Shown one piece after another: positions 1-9,490 of a stretch of 64,000 bases of DNA. Location: positions 230,879 through 294,878 of the forward strand of contig NZ_RZRU01000007.1 of NCBI RefSeq assembly GCF_003997495.1, read 5' to 3'. Under the pieces are notes generated by a model that searched no databases, was not told the DNA's origin, and was given only the letters and a program-made list of their open reading frames with translations. The stretch comes from Mesorhizobium sp. M7A.F.Ca.US.008.03.1.1. GTDB taxonomy: Bacteria > Pseudomonadota > Alphaproteobacteria > Rhizobiales > Rhizobiaceae. Each line of letters starts with the position of its first letter. Within the stretch, counting starts at the first letter, position 1. The position numbers and the translations under genes are program-made.

Positions 1-2658
1 CAGTTTTCCTCGAAGGCGGACATCGACGGCAGAACGCTTACCGTTGCCGCTACCGCCACCCGTGATATTGCGGCGCACCGGGTCACGGCGCTGGATGCGA
101 GCGTCGATCTGGCCGGTGCCGGCGACGCGGCCGCCGCTGCCGGCAAGTTGGGAACCGTCGCGCTGAAGCTGACGGGATCGGAAGGGTTCGGCGTCAACGC
201 ATCGCGGCTGGCGGCCGCTTTGTCATCGACGGGTTCTGTCCTCGATCTCGGCACGCGAGGACTGCTGCCAGCGGACGTCGATATCAATGCGACGCTGGTT
301 GCGGGCAGCAACAAGGTCCAGGTCGACAGATTGCTGCTGAAGACCGGCCGCTCGACATTCGATTTCGCCGGTTCGATCGGGCCGAAGCCGGCAAGCGGAG
401 CGGTGGGTGAAGAACCCTCCTATCGCTACGACCTGACCAGCGACGGGTCGTCGCTTGCGCCTTCGGAGTCGCCCGAGCCGGCGCTCACCTTCCTCGCCCG
501 GATCGCCGGTGTCTACAACACGGTGAGCCACAAACTGGTCGCCGAGCAGATCGCGCTTCGATCCGCCGGCTCCGGCGAGATGCTTGGCACCGCCGCCGTG
601 GCGTTCGTCGACGGCAAAGTGCCGGGGATCAATCTGGCGTTCAACATCCACGACATGCAGGTCACTCACGTCAAGCAGCTATGGCCGTGGTTTTCGGCGC
701 GCAATGCCCGGCTGTGGGTGCTGGCCAATCTGTTCGGCGGCCGTGTCGTCGACGCCAACCTTCAGTTCCAGGTGGTGCCGGGCCGCCTTGGCAACGGCGT
801 GCCGCTTTCGGCCGATGAGGTGTTCGGCCGCTTCCAGATCGAGGGATCGCGATTCGACACCGCCGGCCGCATCCCGCCAATACGCGACGCGGTCGGCGTC
901 GTCGGCTTCCACGGCAACGATGTCGATATCTCCCTGTCCTCGGGCACAGTCTATATGCCCAGCGGACGCACCGTGGCAGCTAGCAACGGCACGCTGACGG
1001 TCAAGGCGGCCAACCGCCCGCCAGTCGTCGGCGCGCTCGACATCGATGTCGATGGCGACGCATCCGCCGTTGCCGAACTCGCATCCTACGAGCCGATCAA
1101 CGCCATGCGCCATGTCGGCATTCTGCCGGAAGAGCTGTCGGGCAGCGTTACCGGCCACGTCAAGGCGGATATTCCGCTGCAGTCAGGCGTCGACTCCTCG
1201 AAGCTCGATTGGCTGGTGTCGCTCGACTACAGCGGCATGTCCTTGGCCAAGCCCTTCGAGGGCCAGATCGTGACGGATGCCGACGGTTCGATCACGGTCG
1301 ATCCCGAGAAGGCGGTGATCTCAGCCAAGGCGTTGCTTAACGGCATTCCGGCCGAACTCGATCTGATCGAGCCGCTCAGGGATGACGGGCCGGCGCGCAG
1401 CCGCAAGGTGGCCCTGGTGCTCGACGACAAGATCCGCGCCGCCGCCATGCCCGGCCTGAAGCCGCTGCTTGCCGGAACGGTGAAGGTGGCGATCGACAAG
1501 AACGGCAGCGGCGACCAGAACGTCTCGGCCGATCTGACCAACGCCAGGCTGGATATTCCCTGGGCGGGCTGGAGCAAGGGGGCAGGGGTCCCCGCCAAGG
1601 TCACCTTCGTCATGACCAGGTCCGGCGACACCACGACGCTGTCCGACTTTGATCTCGACGGAAAGACGTTCTCCATCGACGGCAGCATCGTGCTGGTCAA
1701 TAGCGCCTTGTCGTCGGCACGGTTCAGCAAGGTCACCTTGAACAGGGGCGACGACGTTGCCGTGTCGGTGAAGCGATCCGGCAAGGGCTATGCGGTCGAT
1801 ATCAGCGGCAACGCTCTGGATGCCCGCTCGCTCATCAAGCAGTTCACCTCGGACGTCGACACGGCTACCAAGACTACCGGTTCCGACGCCATTTCCGTCA
1901 GCGCCGATGTCGACCGGCTGACCGGTTTCCACGACGAGCAATTGTCCAACCTGAAGCTCGACTACAGCGCGGCCGGCTCGCGGGTGAACGGGCTAAAGGT
2001 CAGCGCCACGGCCAGTTCGGGCGCCGCGATCAGCATCAGCAACACCACCGGCGCCGGCCAGCGCGCGCTCAAAATGCAGTCCGCGGACGCCGGCGCCATC
2101 CTCAGGTTCCTCAACATCTACGAGCATATGGAAGGCGGAGCGATCACCCTGGCGCTGGCCGGGCCGAGCGACGGATCGCTCAAGGGCAAGGTCGACACCA
2201 GCAACTTTTTCGTCGTCAACGAACCGAAACTGGCCTCCATCGTCTCGACCACGCCGGCCGGCGACAACCGCAGCCTCAATCAGGCGGTCAAGGGCAAGCT
2301 GGATACGTCGCGGGTGAAGTTCGAACGCGGCTACGCCGAGATCGACAAGGGCAGTGGCTATCTGAAACTGGCCAATGGCGTGCTGCGGGGCCCGCGCATC
2401 GGCACGACGTTCCAGGGTACGCTCTACGACCAGAACAACAACATGGACATGACCGGCACATTCATGCCGGTCTACGGTCTCAACCGCATCTTCGGCGAAC
2501 TGCCCATCGTTGGCGCGCTGCTCGGCAATGGCCGCGACCGTGGCTTGATCGGCGTCACCTACCGGCTCAAGGGCAATGCCAACAAGCCGCTGCTGGACGT
2601 CAATCCGCTGTCGGTGATCGCGCCTGGAATATTCAGGTCAATCTTCGAATACCGGTGA
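1..2658 (+). CDS. AsmA/YhdP-like large envelope protein (5' end outside window)
   Basis: The frame is open from base 1, so the gene starts upstream; about 885 residues are visible. The protein is built of repetitive beta-rich, Ser/Thr/Asp/Gly-rich segments with no catalytic motif. Its C-terminal 150 residues (ending GTFMPVYGLNRIFGELPIVG and a conserved GLIGVTYRLKG stretch) look like the AsmA-like C-terminal domain of YhdP/DUF3971 proteins. Such proteins are thought to bridge the inner and outer membranes and help carry phospholipids or shape the outer membrane. The N-terminal anchor cannot be seen. The gene converges on tyrS, with 6 bases between the stops. Family call by general resemblance; role inferred. 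Confidence 0.75.
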   Translation, partial: QFSSKADIDGRTLTVAATATRDIAAHRVTALDASVDLAGAGDAAAAAGKLGTVALKLTGSEGFGVNASRLAAALSSTGSVLDLGTRGLLPADVDINATLVAGSNKVQVDRLLLKTGRSTFDFAGSIGPKPASGAVGEEPSYRYDLTSDGSSLAPSESPEPALTFLARIAGVYNTVSHKLVAEQIALRSAGSGEMLGTAAVAFVDGKVPGINLAFNIHDMQVTHVKQLWPWFSARNARLWVLANLFGGRVVDANLQFQVVPGRLGNGVPLSADEVFGRFQIEGSRFDTAGRIPPIRDAVGVVGFHGNDVDISLSSGTVYMPSGRTVAASNGTLTVKAANRPPVVGALDIDVDGDASAVAELASYEPINAMRHVGILPEELSGSVTGHVKADIPLQSGVDSSKLDWLVSLDYSGMSLAKPFEGQIVTDADGSITVDPEKAVISAKALLNGIPAELDLIEPLRDDGPARSRKVALVLDDKIRAAAMPGLKPLLAGTVKVAIDKNGSGDQNVSADLTNARLDIPWAGWSKGAGVPAKVTFVMTRSGDTTTLSDFDLDGKTFSIDGSIVLVNSALSSARFSKVTLNRGDDVAVSVKRSGKGYAVDISGNALDARSLIKQFTSDVDTATKTTGSDAISVSADVDRLTGFHDEQLSNLKLDYSAAGSRVNGLKVSATASSGAAISISNTTGAGQRALKMQSADAGAILRFLNIYEHMEGGAITLALAGPSDGSLKGKVDTSNFFVVNEPKLASIVSTTPAGDNRSLNQAVKGKLDTSRVKFERGYAEIDKGSGYLKLANGVLRGPRIGTTFQGTLYDQNNNMDMTGTFMPVYGLNRIFGELPIVGALLGNGRDRGLIGVTYRLKGNANKPLLDVNPLSVIAPGIFRSIFEYR

Positions 2659-2664
2659 CCGAGC

Positions 2665-3918
2665 TCAGGCAGGCCGGACCAGAATGTGTTTTTTCTTTCC
2701 CAGAGAAAGCTTTACGACGTTTTCCGGACTCAAATCCTCAGGAGTCACCAGCCGGCGCTCGTCGCTGACCGGCTCGTCGTTCAGGCGCACGGCGCCGCCC
2801 TGCACATGCCGCCGCGCTTCACCGTTTGACGCCGCCAGCCCGGCGGTGACGAGCAGCGACAGCACGCCGACGCCGGCTTCGAGCGCTGCCTTGTCAACCT
2901 CGACGGTCGGCAACGATTCCGCGAGCGCGCCTTCCTCGAACGTCTTGCGCGCCGTATCGCTGGCTTGCTCGGCGGCTGCGCGGCCGTGCAGCAAGGCGGT
3001 GATCTCGGTGGCGAGGATTTTCTTGGCCTCATTGATTTCGGATCCGCCGAGTCGCTCAAGCCGCGCGACCTCGTCCAGAGGCAGGGTCGTGTAGAGCTTC
3101 AGGAAGCGGGCAACGTCGGCATCCTCGGTGTTGCGCCAGTACTGCCAGAATTCGTAGGGGCTCAGCATCTCCGCATCGAGCCAGACCGCGCCCGACGCCG
3201 ACTTGCCCATCTTGGCGCCCGACGAGGTGGTGAGCAGTGGCGTGGTCAGCGCATAGAGTTGCGCGTCCTCCATGCGGCGGCCGAGGTCGATGCCATTGAT
3301 TATATTGCCCCACTGGTCGGAGCCGCCCATCTGCAGGCGGCAGCCGAGACGCTTGTAAAGCTCTACGAAATCATAGGCCTGCAGGATCATGTAGTTGAAT
3401 TCGAGGAACGACAGCGACTGCTCGCGATCGAGCCGGAGTTTCACGGAATCGAACGCCAGCATGCGGTTGACGGAAAAGTGACGGCCGACATCGCGCAGGA
3501 AATTGACGTAGTTGATCTCCATCAGCCAGTCGGCGTTGTTGACCATGATGGCGTCGTTCGGACCGCTGCCGAATTTGAGGTAGGGCATGAAGTTGCGGCG
3601 GATGCCAGCCAGATTGTCTTCAATGTCCTGCGGGGTCAAAAGCTTGCGCGCCTCGTCCTTGAACGACGGGTCGCCGATCATCGAGGTGCCGCCGCCCATC
3701 AGCGCGATCGGCCGATGACCGGTCTGCTGCAGCCAGTGCAGCATCATGATCTGGATCAGCGAGCCGGCGTGCAGGCTCTTGGCGGTCGCGTCGAAGCCGA
3801 TATAGGCGGTCACCGTCTCCTTGGCGAAGATAGCGTCGAGGCCGGCATCATCCGAAGTCTGGTGGATGAAACCGCGCTCGCTCATCGTGCGCAGGAAATC
3901 GGATTTGAAGGCGGACAT
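2665..3918 (-). CDS. tyrS: Tyrosyl-tRNA synthetase
   Basis: Class I aminoacyl-tRNA synthetase that charges tRNA-Tyr in the cytoplasm. The 417-residue protein has the HIGH-equivalent HAGS at about residue 50, the tyrosine-binding stretch [10 protein letters not shown] at 196-205, the KMSKS-equivalent KMGKS at 236-240, and a C-terminal S4-like RNA-binding domain. Length is normal for bacterial TyrRS. I chose the ATG at 3918 over an upstream start at 3987 because a GGGAAAG ribosome binding site lies just before it and the protein then begins MSAFKSDFL. Single gene, convergent with the AsmA-like gene. Confidence 0.97.
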   Translation of the reverse strand: MSAFKSDFLRTMSERGFIHQTSDDAGLDAIFAKETVTAYIGFDATAKSLHAGSLIQIMMLHWLQQTGHRPIALMGGGTSMIGDPSFKDEARKLLTPQDIEDNLAGIRRNFMPYLKFGSGPNDAIMVNNADWLMEINYVNFLRDVGRHFSVNRMLAFDSVKLRLDREQSLSFLEFNYMILQAYDFVELYKRLGCRLQMGGSDQWGNIINGIDLGRRMEDAQLYALTTPLLTTSSGAKMGKSASGAVWLDAEMLSPYEFWQYWRNTEDADVARFLKLYTTLPLDEVARLERLGGSEINEAKKILATEITALLHGRAAAEQASDTARKTFEEGALAESLPTVEVDKAALEAGVGVLSLLVTAGLAASNGEARRHVQGGAVRLNDEPVSDERRLVTPEDLSPENVVKLSLGKKKHILVRPA

Positions 3919-3989
3919 TGTTTCTTTCCCGAAAGCGCCTGGCCAGCGTGGCTCGGACGTGTATGAACGCGGGCGTTTAGCATCCAAGC

Positions 3990-4084
3990 GCGATCAGCAA
4001 AAGTGGTTTCCGGTTTTGCGTCGCGCGCGCCAGGCAAAGGTCCAGCGATCAGCAAAAATGGTTTCCGGTTTTGCTGATCGCGCG
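3990..4084. repeat. Two tandem copies of a small rhizobial palindromic repeat
   Basis: Two copies of CGATCAGCAAAA(G/A)TGG TTTCCGGTTTTGC lie at 3991-4019 and 4046-4080, about 55 bp apart. The second is a perfect 12-bp inverted repeat (CGATCAGCAAAA at 4046-4057, TTTTGCTGATCG at 4069-4080) around an 11-nt loop. The first has lost the end of its right arm. The core AAAA(G/A)TG-N5-CGGTTTT (3999-4017 and 4054-4072) also occurs in the hairpin at 9491-9538. The repeats fill most of the 285-bp gap between tyrS and the next gene. Confidence 0.8.
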
Positions 4085-4203
4085 GATGGCGTTGCGAATC
4101 CTTGCTTCGTCGTTTGGGCTGGCGTATTGAGGCGCCGCGCAAGGGCAGGGCCTGAGGCGCCGCGACGGGGCCATCCCGCAGATCAGATCCGGAAAGCTCC
4201 GCG

Positions 4204-5847
4204 ATGAACAGGAACTATCTCTTTCTCTTTCTGTTCAGCGTGCTGATGACATTCAGCGGACTGGCGAGCCTTCCACTCATCGACCGCGACGAATCCCGTT
4301 TTGTCCAGGCCACCAAGCAGATGGTCGAAACCTCCGACTATGTCGACATCCGTTTTCAGGATGCCTCGCGCTACAAGAAGCCGATCGGCATCTACTGGCT
4401 GCAATCGGCGGCCGTGGCGCTGAGCGGCGAGGGAGCGGCGGCGCCGATCTGGGTTTATCGCCTCGTCTCCATGCTTGGCATCGCCCTGGCCGTAGTCGGC
4501 ATCGCCTGGACGGGCACGAAGCTGTTCGGGGCCAATGCCGGTCTCGGCGCCGGCCTGATGATGGCGGCGATCTTCGCCACCGCCTTCGAGGGTCGTGACG
4601 CCAAGACCGACGCCATGCTGCTGGCCTGCTGCGTGGCGGCGCAAGGCGCGCTCGCCCAGATCTATCTGGCATCACGCCGCAACGAACCGGTAGCCGCCCA
4701 TCTGCCTTGGATATTCTGGGCCGCTCAAGGCCTTGGAATCCTTATCAAGGGGCCGGTGGCTCCGCTCCTGTCGGTGCTGACGGTCGCCGCCCTGTTTGCC
4801 TTCGAGCGCGACTGGCGCTGGCTCCTGAAGCTGAAGCTCGTGCGCGGTGTCGCTCTGGTGGTGCTCATCGTGTTGCCCTGGGTCGCCCTCATCACCTGGA
4901 AGAGCGGCGGCGCCTTTCTCAGTGATGCCGTCGGCAAGGACATGATGGCCAAGGTGGCCTCGGGCGAGGAATCGCACGGCCTGCCGCCCGGTTTCTACAT
5001 GCTGACCTATTCCTTGTTCATGTGGCCCTTCGGCCTGATCGCGGTCGGCGCCGGGTTGCAGGCCCTTAACCGTCTGCGTGACGATCCCCGGCTGCGTTTC
5101 TGCCTCGCCTGGTACATCCCGTTCTGGCTGGTGTTCGAGCTGATCCCGACCAAGCTGCCGCACTACGTCCTGCCGGCCTATCCCGGCATGGCGCTGCTGA
5201 TTGGCTGGCTGCTGACATTGTCGCCGCAGGAGGCGAATGCGCCGCTCAGGCGCTGGCAGAACTGGCTGTGGTGGTCGACCGCATTCGGTCTTGCCGTGGT
5301 CAGCCTCGGCCTGGCGGCCGTCTGCATCGGAGCGCCGATCTACCTCACCGGCACCTTCTCCTGGTGGAGCATTCCGGCCGCCGCCGCGGCGCTCGGGGCC
5401 GGCTACTTGGCCCTTTCGCGGCAGTTGCAAGTGCCGCTTGCCCGTATCGGCGCCGTCGCCGCCTGTGCTGGCATCACCTATGGCTTGTTGTTCGGCGTCA
5501 TCGCGCCATCCTTGAAGCCGATCTGGCTGAGCCCGGCGATCGAGGCGGCGGTCCGCGCCAACCGGCCTTGCGACACCACGGTGCTGGCCTCGGCGGAATA
5601 TCACGAGCCGAGCCTGGTGTTCCTGGTCGGCACCAAGACCGTCCTGACCGATGTCGACGGCGTCGCCAAGCATCTGCTCGGCGACCCCGCCTGCGCTCTG
5701 GCGCTGGCACAAATCGGCGACGAGCAGAAACTGAATGGGTTGCTGGCGGCCCAAGGCAAGTCGGCGAACCGCGTTGCCGAGGTCGACGGCCTCAACTATT
5801 CATCGGGAGACAAGCTGTCGCTCGGCCTTTATCGTGTAACCCAGTGA
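4204..5847 (+). CDS. GT39/ArnT-like membrane glycosyltransferase
   Basis: A 547-residue polytopic membrane protein with about 10-12 hydrophobic segments. It matches the dolichyl/undecaprenyl-phosphate sugar mannosyltransferase family (PMT, GT39; ArnT-like). The first external loop carries LIDRDESRF at about 25-33, the acidic-pair motif typical of the family, and KKPIGIYWLQ at 59-68. Members use a lipid-linked sugar to glycosylate lipid A or proteins in the periplasm. The next gene is a PAP2 phosphatase, a usual companion in lipid A or isoprenoid-phosphate remodelling. Acceptor and donor cannot be told from sequence. Start ATG at 4204. Confidence 0.85.
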   Translation: MNRNYLFLFLFSVLMTFSGLASLPLIDRDESRFVQATKQMVETSDYVDIRFQDASRYKKPIGIYWLQSAAVALSGEGAAAPIWVYRLVSMLGIALAVVGIAWTGTKLFGANAGLGAGLMMAAIFATAFEGRDAKTDAMLLACCVAAQGALAQIYLASRRNEPVAAHLPWIFWAAQGLGILIKGPVAPLLSVLTVAALFAFERDWRWLLKLKLVRGVALVVLIVLPWVALITWKSGGAFLSDAVGKDMMAKVASGEESHGLPPGFYMLTYSLFMWPFGLIAVGAGLQALNRLRDDPRLRFCLAWYIPFWLVFELIPTKLPHYVLPAYPGMALLIGWLLTLSPQEANAPLRRWQNWLWWSTAFGLAVVSLGLAAVCIGAPIYLTGTFSWWSIPAAAAALGAGYLALSRQLQVPLARIGAVAACAGITYGLLFGVIAPSLKPIWLSPAIEAAVRANRPCDTTVLASAEYHEPSLVFLVGTKTVLTDVDGVAKHLLGDPACALALAQIGDEQKLNGLLAAQGKSANRVAEVDGLNYSSGDKLSLGLYRVTQ

Positions 5848-5892
5848 CGGCTCGCCGATGCCCATGACGGCAACAATGGGGTCGAATTTCCT

Positions 5893-6723
5893 ATGCTGGT
5901 GAAATCACGCCCGCCCGTTTCGAGCCTGCTCCTTGGGGTAGGGCGTCGGTCGCTCGACAACTTTCGCGATACGATGCAGATCGCCAAAAGCCGCCTTGCC
6001 ACACGTCCGGCCAGATACCCGAACATTTTGTGGTCGGTCTGGGTGCTGGTCTGGGTTTTGCTCACGGCGGCGGCGTTTGTTCGTCTCGACACCCCGGCCG
6101 GAATGCTTCATGGCAAGTGGTCGGCGGGATTTGCCCGGACTGCCGACTTTTTCACCCAGTTCGGCCTGGGAGGCTGGTATCTCATTCCGTCAGCGCTTCT
6201 GCTTGTCGCCGCCAACCTGACGGATTGGCGAAGCCTCTCCCGGCGCTCGCTGATGCTGCTCTACAACTGGACCTGCCTGGCTTTTCTGGTGCTGTGCGCC
6301 ACAGGCCTGTCGGGGCTCGCCGTCAATGTGCTGAAATATGCCATCGGCCGGGCTCGCCCGCTCTATTTCGAGGACTTTGGCGTGCTGGCCCTGCATCCTT
6401 TCGCCTTCGATGCGCGCTTCGCCGGCTTTCCATCCGGCCATGGTACGACAATGGGCGCGGTGTTCGGTGTCGCTTTGCTGTTGTTTCCGCGGCGCTGGTA
6501 CATCGCCCTGGCGATCACCGCCTGCATCGCCTCGACCCGTATCTTCGTTGGCGCGCACTATCCCAGCGACACCGTCGCCGGCTTCGGCCTCGGCTGCGGC
6601 TTTGCGCTTGCCTGCGGGCTGGTCTTTGCCCGGCTCGGCTTCATCTTCCGGCCGATGCCATCGGGGTTGCCGATCCGCAAGAGAACGTTTCGGCTGATTG
6701 GGCAGAGAAGGAAGGCTGCCTGA
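5893..6723 (+). CDS. PAP2-family membrane phosphatase
   Basis: A 276-residue membrane protein with the three phosphatase motifs of the PAP2/LpxE superfamily: KYAIGRARP at about 148-156, PSGH at 180-183, and TRIFVGAHYPSD at 215-226, which holds the catalytic His-Asp pair. Five or six hydrophobic segments surround them. The likely reaction is dephosphorylation of a lipid phosphate (lipid A 1-phosphate, phosphatidylglycerol phosphate or undecaprenyl pyrophosphate) at the periplasmic face. It follows the GT39 gene by 45 bp in the same direction and may share its transcript. An alternative start, ATG at 5974, would remove 27 mostly polar residues. Confidence 0.88.
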   Translation: MLVKSRPPVSSLLLGVGRRSLDNFRDTMQIAKSRLATRPARYPNILWSVWVLVWVLLTAAAFVRLDTPAGMLHGKWSAGFARTADFFTQFGLGGWYLIPSALLLVAANLTDWRSLSRRSLMLLYNWTCLAFLVLCATGLSGLAVNVLKYAIGRARPLYFEDFGVLALHPFAFDARFAGFPSGHGTTMGAVFGVALLLFPRRWYIALAITACIASTRIFVGAHYPSDTVAGFGLGCGFALACGLVFARLGFIFRPMPSGLPIRKRTFRLIGQRRKAA

Positions 6724-6734
6724 GCATCCGAAGT

Positions 6735-7385
6735 TCAGTTGCCGTCCAGCCCGCCATAGGATCTGACCAGGCCCGCCATGCCGGGCGATTGGTGGTCTTC
6801 GCTTTCGAGCCCTTGTGCAACGCCGACGCGATCGGCGACCGGCCGGTTCTGGCTGACCTTCCACTTGCCGTGGATTTCGCTGATCTCGATTTCCAGCCCA
6901 ATAATGCCCTTGATCTGCGACTGGATGAAGGGCGCCGGCGCATCGGTCACCGCCCAGGGCGCGGCGCGAGCGCCTTCCTGGGACACGGTCAGATCGGCGA
7001 TCTGCCGCGCCAGCCAGTCCTGGTCATCCATCACCTTGACCGTGCCGCGCACCTGCACGATGGCATAGTTCCACGTCGGCACCACCTTGCCGGTCTCGCG
7101 CTTGGTCTCGTACCAGGACGGCGTCACATAGGCATCGCTGCCCTGGAAGACGATCAGCACCGGTGACGCCGGGTTGTCGGCCAACAGGCGCCATTGCGGG
7201 TTGGCCCGCGCCAGATGCGCCCGCAGCCTGCCGTTCGGCCCGATTTCGGCGTCGAGCAGGAACGGGATGGCGTTGGCGACCGGCCCCTCGGGCCCGTTGG
7301 AAACCAGCAGGCCCAGCGGGTGCGCCCGGATCAGCCCGTGCAGGATCTCCGGCCGCGTTTCCCTGAAATGAGGAGGCTCGTACAT
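6735..7385 (-). CDS. PaiB-like FMN-binding protein
   Basis: The 216-residue protein matches the FMN-binding negative transcriptional regulator (PaiB) family along its length. It opens MYEPPHFRETRPEILHGLI, the usual family start, and has the flavin-barrel stretches HPLGLLVSN and ANPQW plus the later WNYAIVQVRG. PaiB of Bacillus represses sporulation and protease genes; in proteobacteria the family is more probably an FMN-split-barrel oxidoreductase. It lies 21 bp downstream of the hydrolase gene on the same strand, so the two may be cotranscribed. Exact role unknown. Confidence 0.85.
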   Translation of the reverse strand: MYEPPHFRETRPEILHGLIRAHPLGLLVSNGPEGPVANAIPFLLDAEIGPNGRLRAHLARANPQWRLLADNPASPVLIVFQGSDAYVTPSWYETKRETGKVVPTWNYAIVQVRGTVKVMDDQDWLARQIADLTVSQEGARAAPWAVTDAPAPFIQSQIKGIIGLEIEISEIHGKWKVSQNRPVADRVGVAQGLESEDHQSPGMAGLVRSYGGLDGN

Positions 7386-7406
7386 CGCCGTCGCTTCGTC
7401 CTTTGC

Positions 7407-8081
7407 CTATCTCAGCCGCTTCGGGCGCGGATCCGACAATTCACCGGCCAGCCGGCGGTCGAGATAATCAGCGCATTCCTCGAGCAGCAGGTCGGCGTCG
7501 TTGGAGAAGAAATGGTTGGCGCCGGGCAAGGTCTTCTGCGTGATGGTGATGCCCTTCTGCGTGTGCAGCTTGTCGACCAGGCCCTGCACATCCTTCGGCG
7601 GCGCCACCTTGTCGGCATCGCCATGGATGATCAGGCCCGATGACGGGCAGGGCGCCAGGAACGAGAAATCATAGGTGTTGGGCTGCGGCGCGATCGAGAT
7701 GAAGCCTTCGATCTCCGGCCGGCGCATCAAAAGCTGCATGCCGATCCACGAGCCGAAGGAGTAACCGGCGACCCAGCAGCTCTTGGAATCCGGATGCAGC
7801 GACTGCACCCAGTCCAGCGCTGCCGCGGCGTCCGACAACTCGCCGGTGCCGTGGTCGAATTCGCCCTGACTGCGGCCGATGCCGCGGAAATTGAAGCGCA
7901 GCGTGGTGAAATCCCGCTTCTGGAACATGTAGAAGAGGTCGTAGACGATCTTGTTGTTCATCGTGCCGCCGAATTGCGGGTGCGGGTGCAGGACGATGGC
8001 AATCGGCGCGCTCTTTTCCTTGGAAGGCTGATAGCGACCCTCCAGGCGGCCGGCAGGACCGGTGAAAATGACCTCAGGCAT
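7407..8081 (-). CDS. Alpha/beta hydrolase
   Basis: A 224-residue serine hydrolase of a compact alpha/beta type. It has an oxyanion-hole region HPHPQFGG near residue 30, nucleophile elbow GYSFGSW near 105, an acid residue in IHGDADKVAPP and a late histidine in GANHFF. Relatives are annotated as dienelactone-hydrolase-like or alpha/beta hydrolases without known substrates. I chose the ATG at 8081 over the GTG at 8093 because AGTGGAG lies five bases upstream of it. The gene diverges from the suf operon, so the Irr-like box at 8170-8186 could also touch its promoter. Confidence 0.83.
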   Translation of the reverse strand: MPEVIFTGPAGRLEGRYQPSKEKSAPIAIVLHPHPQFGGTMNNKIVYDLFYMFQKRDFTTLRFNFRGIGRSQGEFDHGTGELSDAAAALDWVQSLHPDSKSCWVAGYSFGSWIGMQLLMRRPEIEGFISIAPQPNTYDFSFLAPCPSSGLIIHGDADKVAPPKDVQGLVDKLHTQKGITITQKTLPGANHFFSNDADLLLEECADYLDRRLAGELSDPRPKRLR

Positions 8082-8135
8082 AAAATACTCCACTGGGTAA
8101 TACGAATGCGCGGTGCCTGGAACGTTTCCTCTGGC

Positions 8136-8186
8136 CTTGACGCAGGGCGAGCGTCTTCTTAGAAGCTAGTTTAGAATTGTTCAAAA
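8136..8186 (+). promoter_or_regulatory. Putative suf promoter with Irr box (iron control element)
   Basis: TTTAGAATTGTTCAAAA at 8170-8186 is a 7-3-7 palindrome differing at one position from the alphaproteobacterial iron control element (about TTTAGAA-N3-TTCTAAA) bound by the haem-responsive regulator Irr. Upstream, CTTGAC at 8136-8141 followed 17 nt later by TTAGAA at 8159-8164 could be a rhizobial -35/-10 pair, which would put the box near the transcription start. It lies 132 bp before sufS2. Irr control of suf operons is established in rhizobia and Agrobacterium; direction of control here is not readable. Confidence 0.65.
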
Positions 8187-8317
8187 CTGGGTGGCAAGAC
8201 ATCGAGCCCGGCCACCCGCGCCGCAAGCCGCGTAAATAGGACGGCTCGCCTTGGAATTTCAAGGAAATAACGCCATACGACAGCGGAATGGCTTCTGACG
8301 GGACTTGACGGACGAAA

Positions 8318-9481
8318 ATGGCCGCAAAACGCGCCTATCTCGATTATAATGCCAGTGCGCCGCTGCTTGCCGCGGCCCGTGAGGCTATGGTCGCGGCGCT
8401 TGACGTCGCCGCCAATCCATCATCGGTTCACGCCGAAGGGCGTGCCGGACGGCGCCTGATCGAGACCGCCAGGCGTGACGTGGCGGCGCTCGTCAACGCC
8501 AAGGCGGAGCATGTCGTGTTCACCTCCGGTGCCACGGAAGCAGCCTCGACGCTGCTGACATCCGACTGGCAGATGGGGCGCGGCACTGTGCGCATGAGCC
8601 GGCTTTACGTGTCGGAAGCCGATCATCCCTGTCTGCTGAATGGCGGACGCTTCCCGGCAGCGCAGGTGAGCCGGATCGGCGTCGACGCCAACGGCATCGC
8701 CGATCTCGGCGCCTTGGCATCGGCGCTCGGCGGCCATGACAAGAGCGAAGGCCTGCCGCTGGTCGCTATCCATGCCGCCAACAACGAAACCGGCGTCATC
8801 CAGCCGATCGATCGCATCGCCGAAATCGTCAAGGCGGCGGGCGGTATCCTCATTGTCGACGCCGTGCAGGCCGCGGGGCGCGTTTCGATCGATCTATCAG
8901 AGGGTTACGCCGATTATCTGATTCTGTCCTCACACAAGATCGGTGGTCCCAAGGGCGTCGGCGCCATCGTCGCCGCTTCCGATCTGATGATGCCGAAGCC
9001 GTTGATCAATGGCGGCGGCCAGGAAAAGGGCCATCGCGGCGGCACTGAAAACCTCGCTGCCATTGCCGGTTTTGGCGCGGCTGCACGCGAGGCTCTTGCC
9101 GGACTGCAAGCTATGGATGCGGTGCGCCAGCGCCGCGACGAGGTCGAGGCCATCGTGAAATTGCTGGTGCCCGACGCGGAAATCTTTGGAACCGGTTCGC
9201 CAAGGCTTGCCAATACGGCATTCTTCGCTATTGCGGGCGTCAAAGCCGAAACCGCGCAGATCGCCTTCGACCTAGCCGGTGTAGCGCTGTCGGCCGGCTC
9301 CGCCTGCTCGTCGGGCAAGGTCGGGCCGAGCCATGTGCTGAAAGCCATGGGATACGGTGACAGTCTCGGCGCCTTGCGCGTGTCGATCGGACCGGCGACC
9401 GGCTCGGAGGACATCGAGTTGTTTCGCGTTGCGCTGACGGGAATCGCCGCGCGTCGGGCGAGTAGGGAAAAAGCCGCGTGA
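8318..9481 (+). CDS. sufS2: Cysteine desulfurase, IscS/NifS class (SufS2)
   Basis: A 387-residue PLP enzyme that removes sulfur from L-cysteine to give a persulfide and alanine. It has the Schiff-base lysine in SSHKIGGPKG (K207) and the class I active-site cysteine in the loop SAGSACSSGKVGPSHVL (C330), as in IscS/NifS. It heads the suf cluster, matching the sufS2BCDS1XA order described in Agrobacterium. A second desulfurase of the other class (SufS1) is encoded four genes later. The 242-bp gap to sufB contains a hairpin repeat, so it may be partly separate from the rest of the operon. Confidence 0.92.
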   Translation: MAAKRAYLDYNASAPLLAAAREAMVAALDVAANPSSVHAEGRAGRRLIETARRDVAALVNAKAEHVVFTSGATEAASTLLTSDWQMGRGTVRMSRLYVSEADHPCLLNGGRFPAAQVSRIGVDANGIADLGALASALGGHDKSEGLPLVAIHAANNETGVIQPIDRIAEIVKAAGGILIVDAVQAAGRVSIDLSEGYADYLILSSHKIGGPKGVGAIVAASDLMMPKPLINGGGQEKGHRGGTENLAAIAGFGAAAREALAGLQAMDAVRQRRDEVEAIVKLLVPDAEIFGTGSPRLANTAFFAIAGVKAETAQIAFDLAGVALSAGSACSSGKVGPSHVLKAMGYGDSLGALRVSIGPATGSEDIELFRVALTGIAARRASREKAA

Positions 9482-9490
9482 GCGGTTGGG

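Noticed and set aside
3882..4142. 86-residue minus-strand frame upstream of tyrS
   Set aside because: It consists mainly of the repeat copies and overlaps the tyrS start; no protein features.
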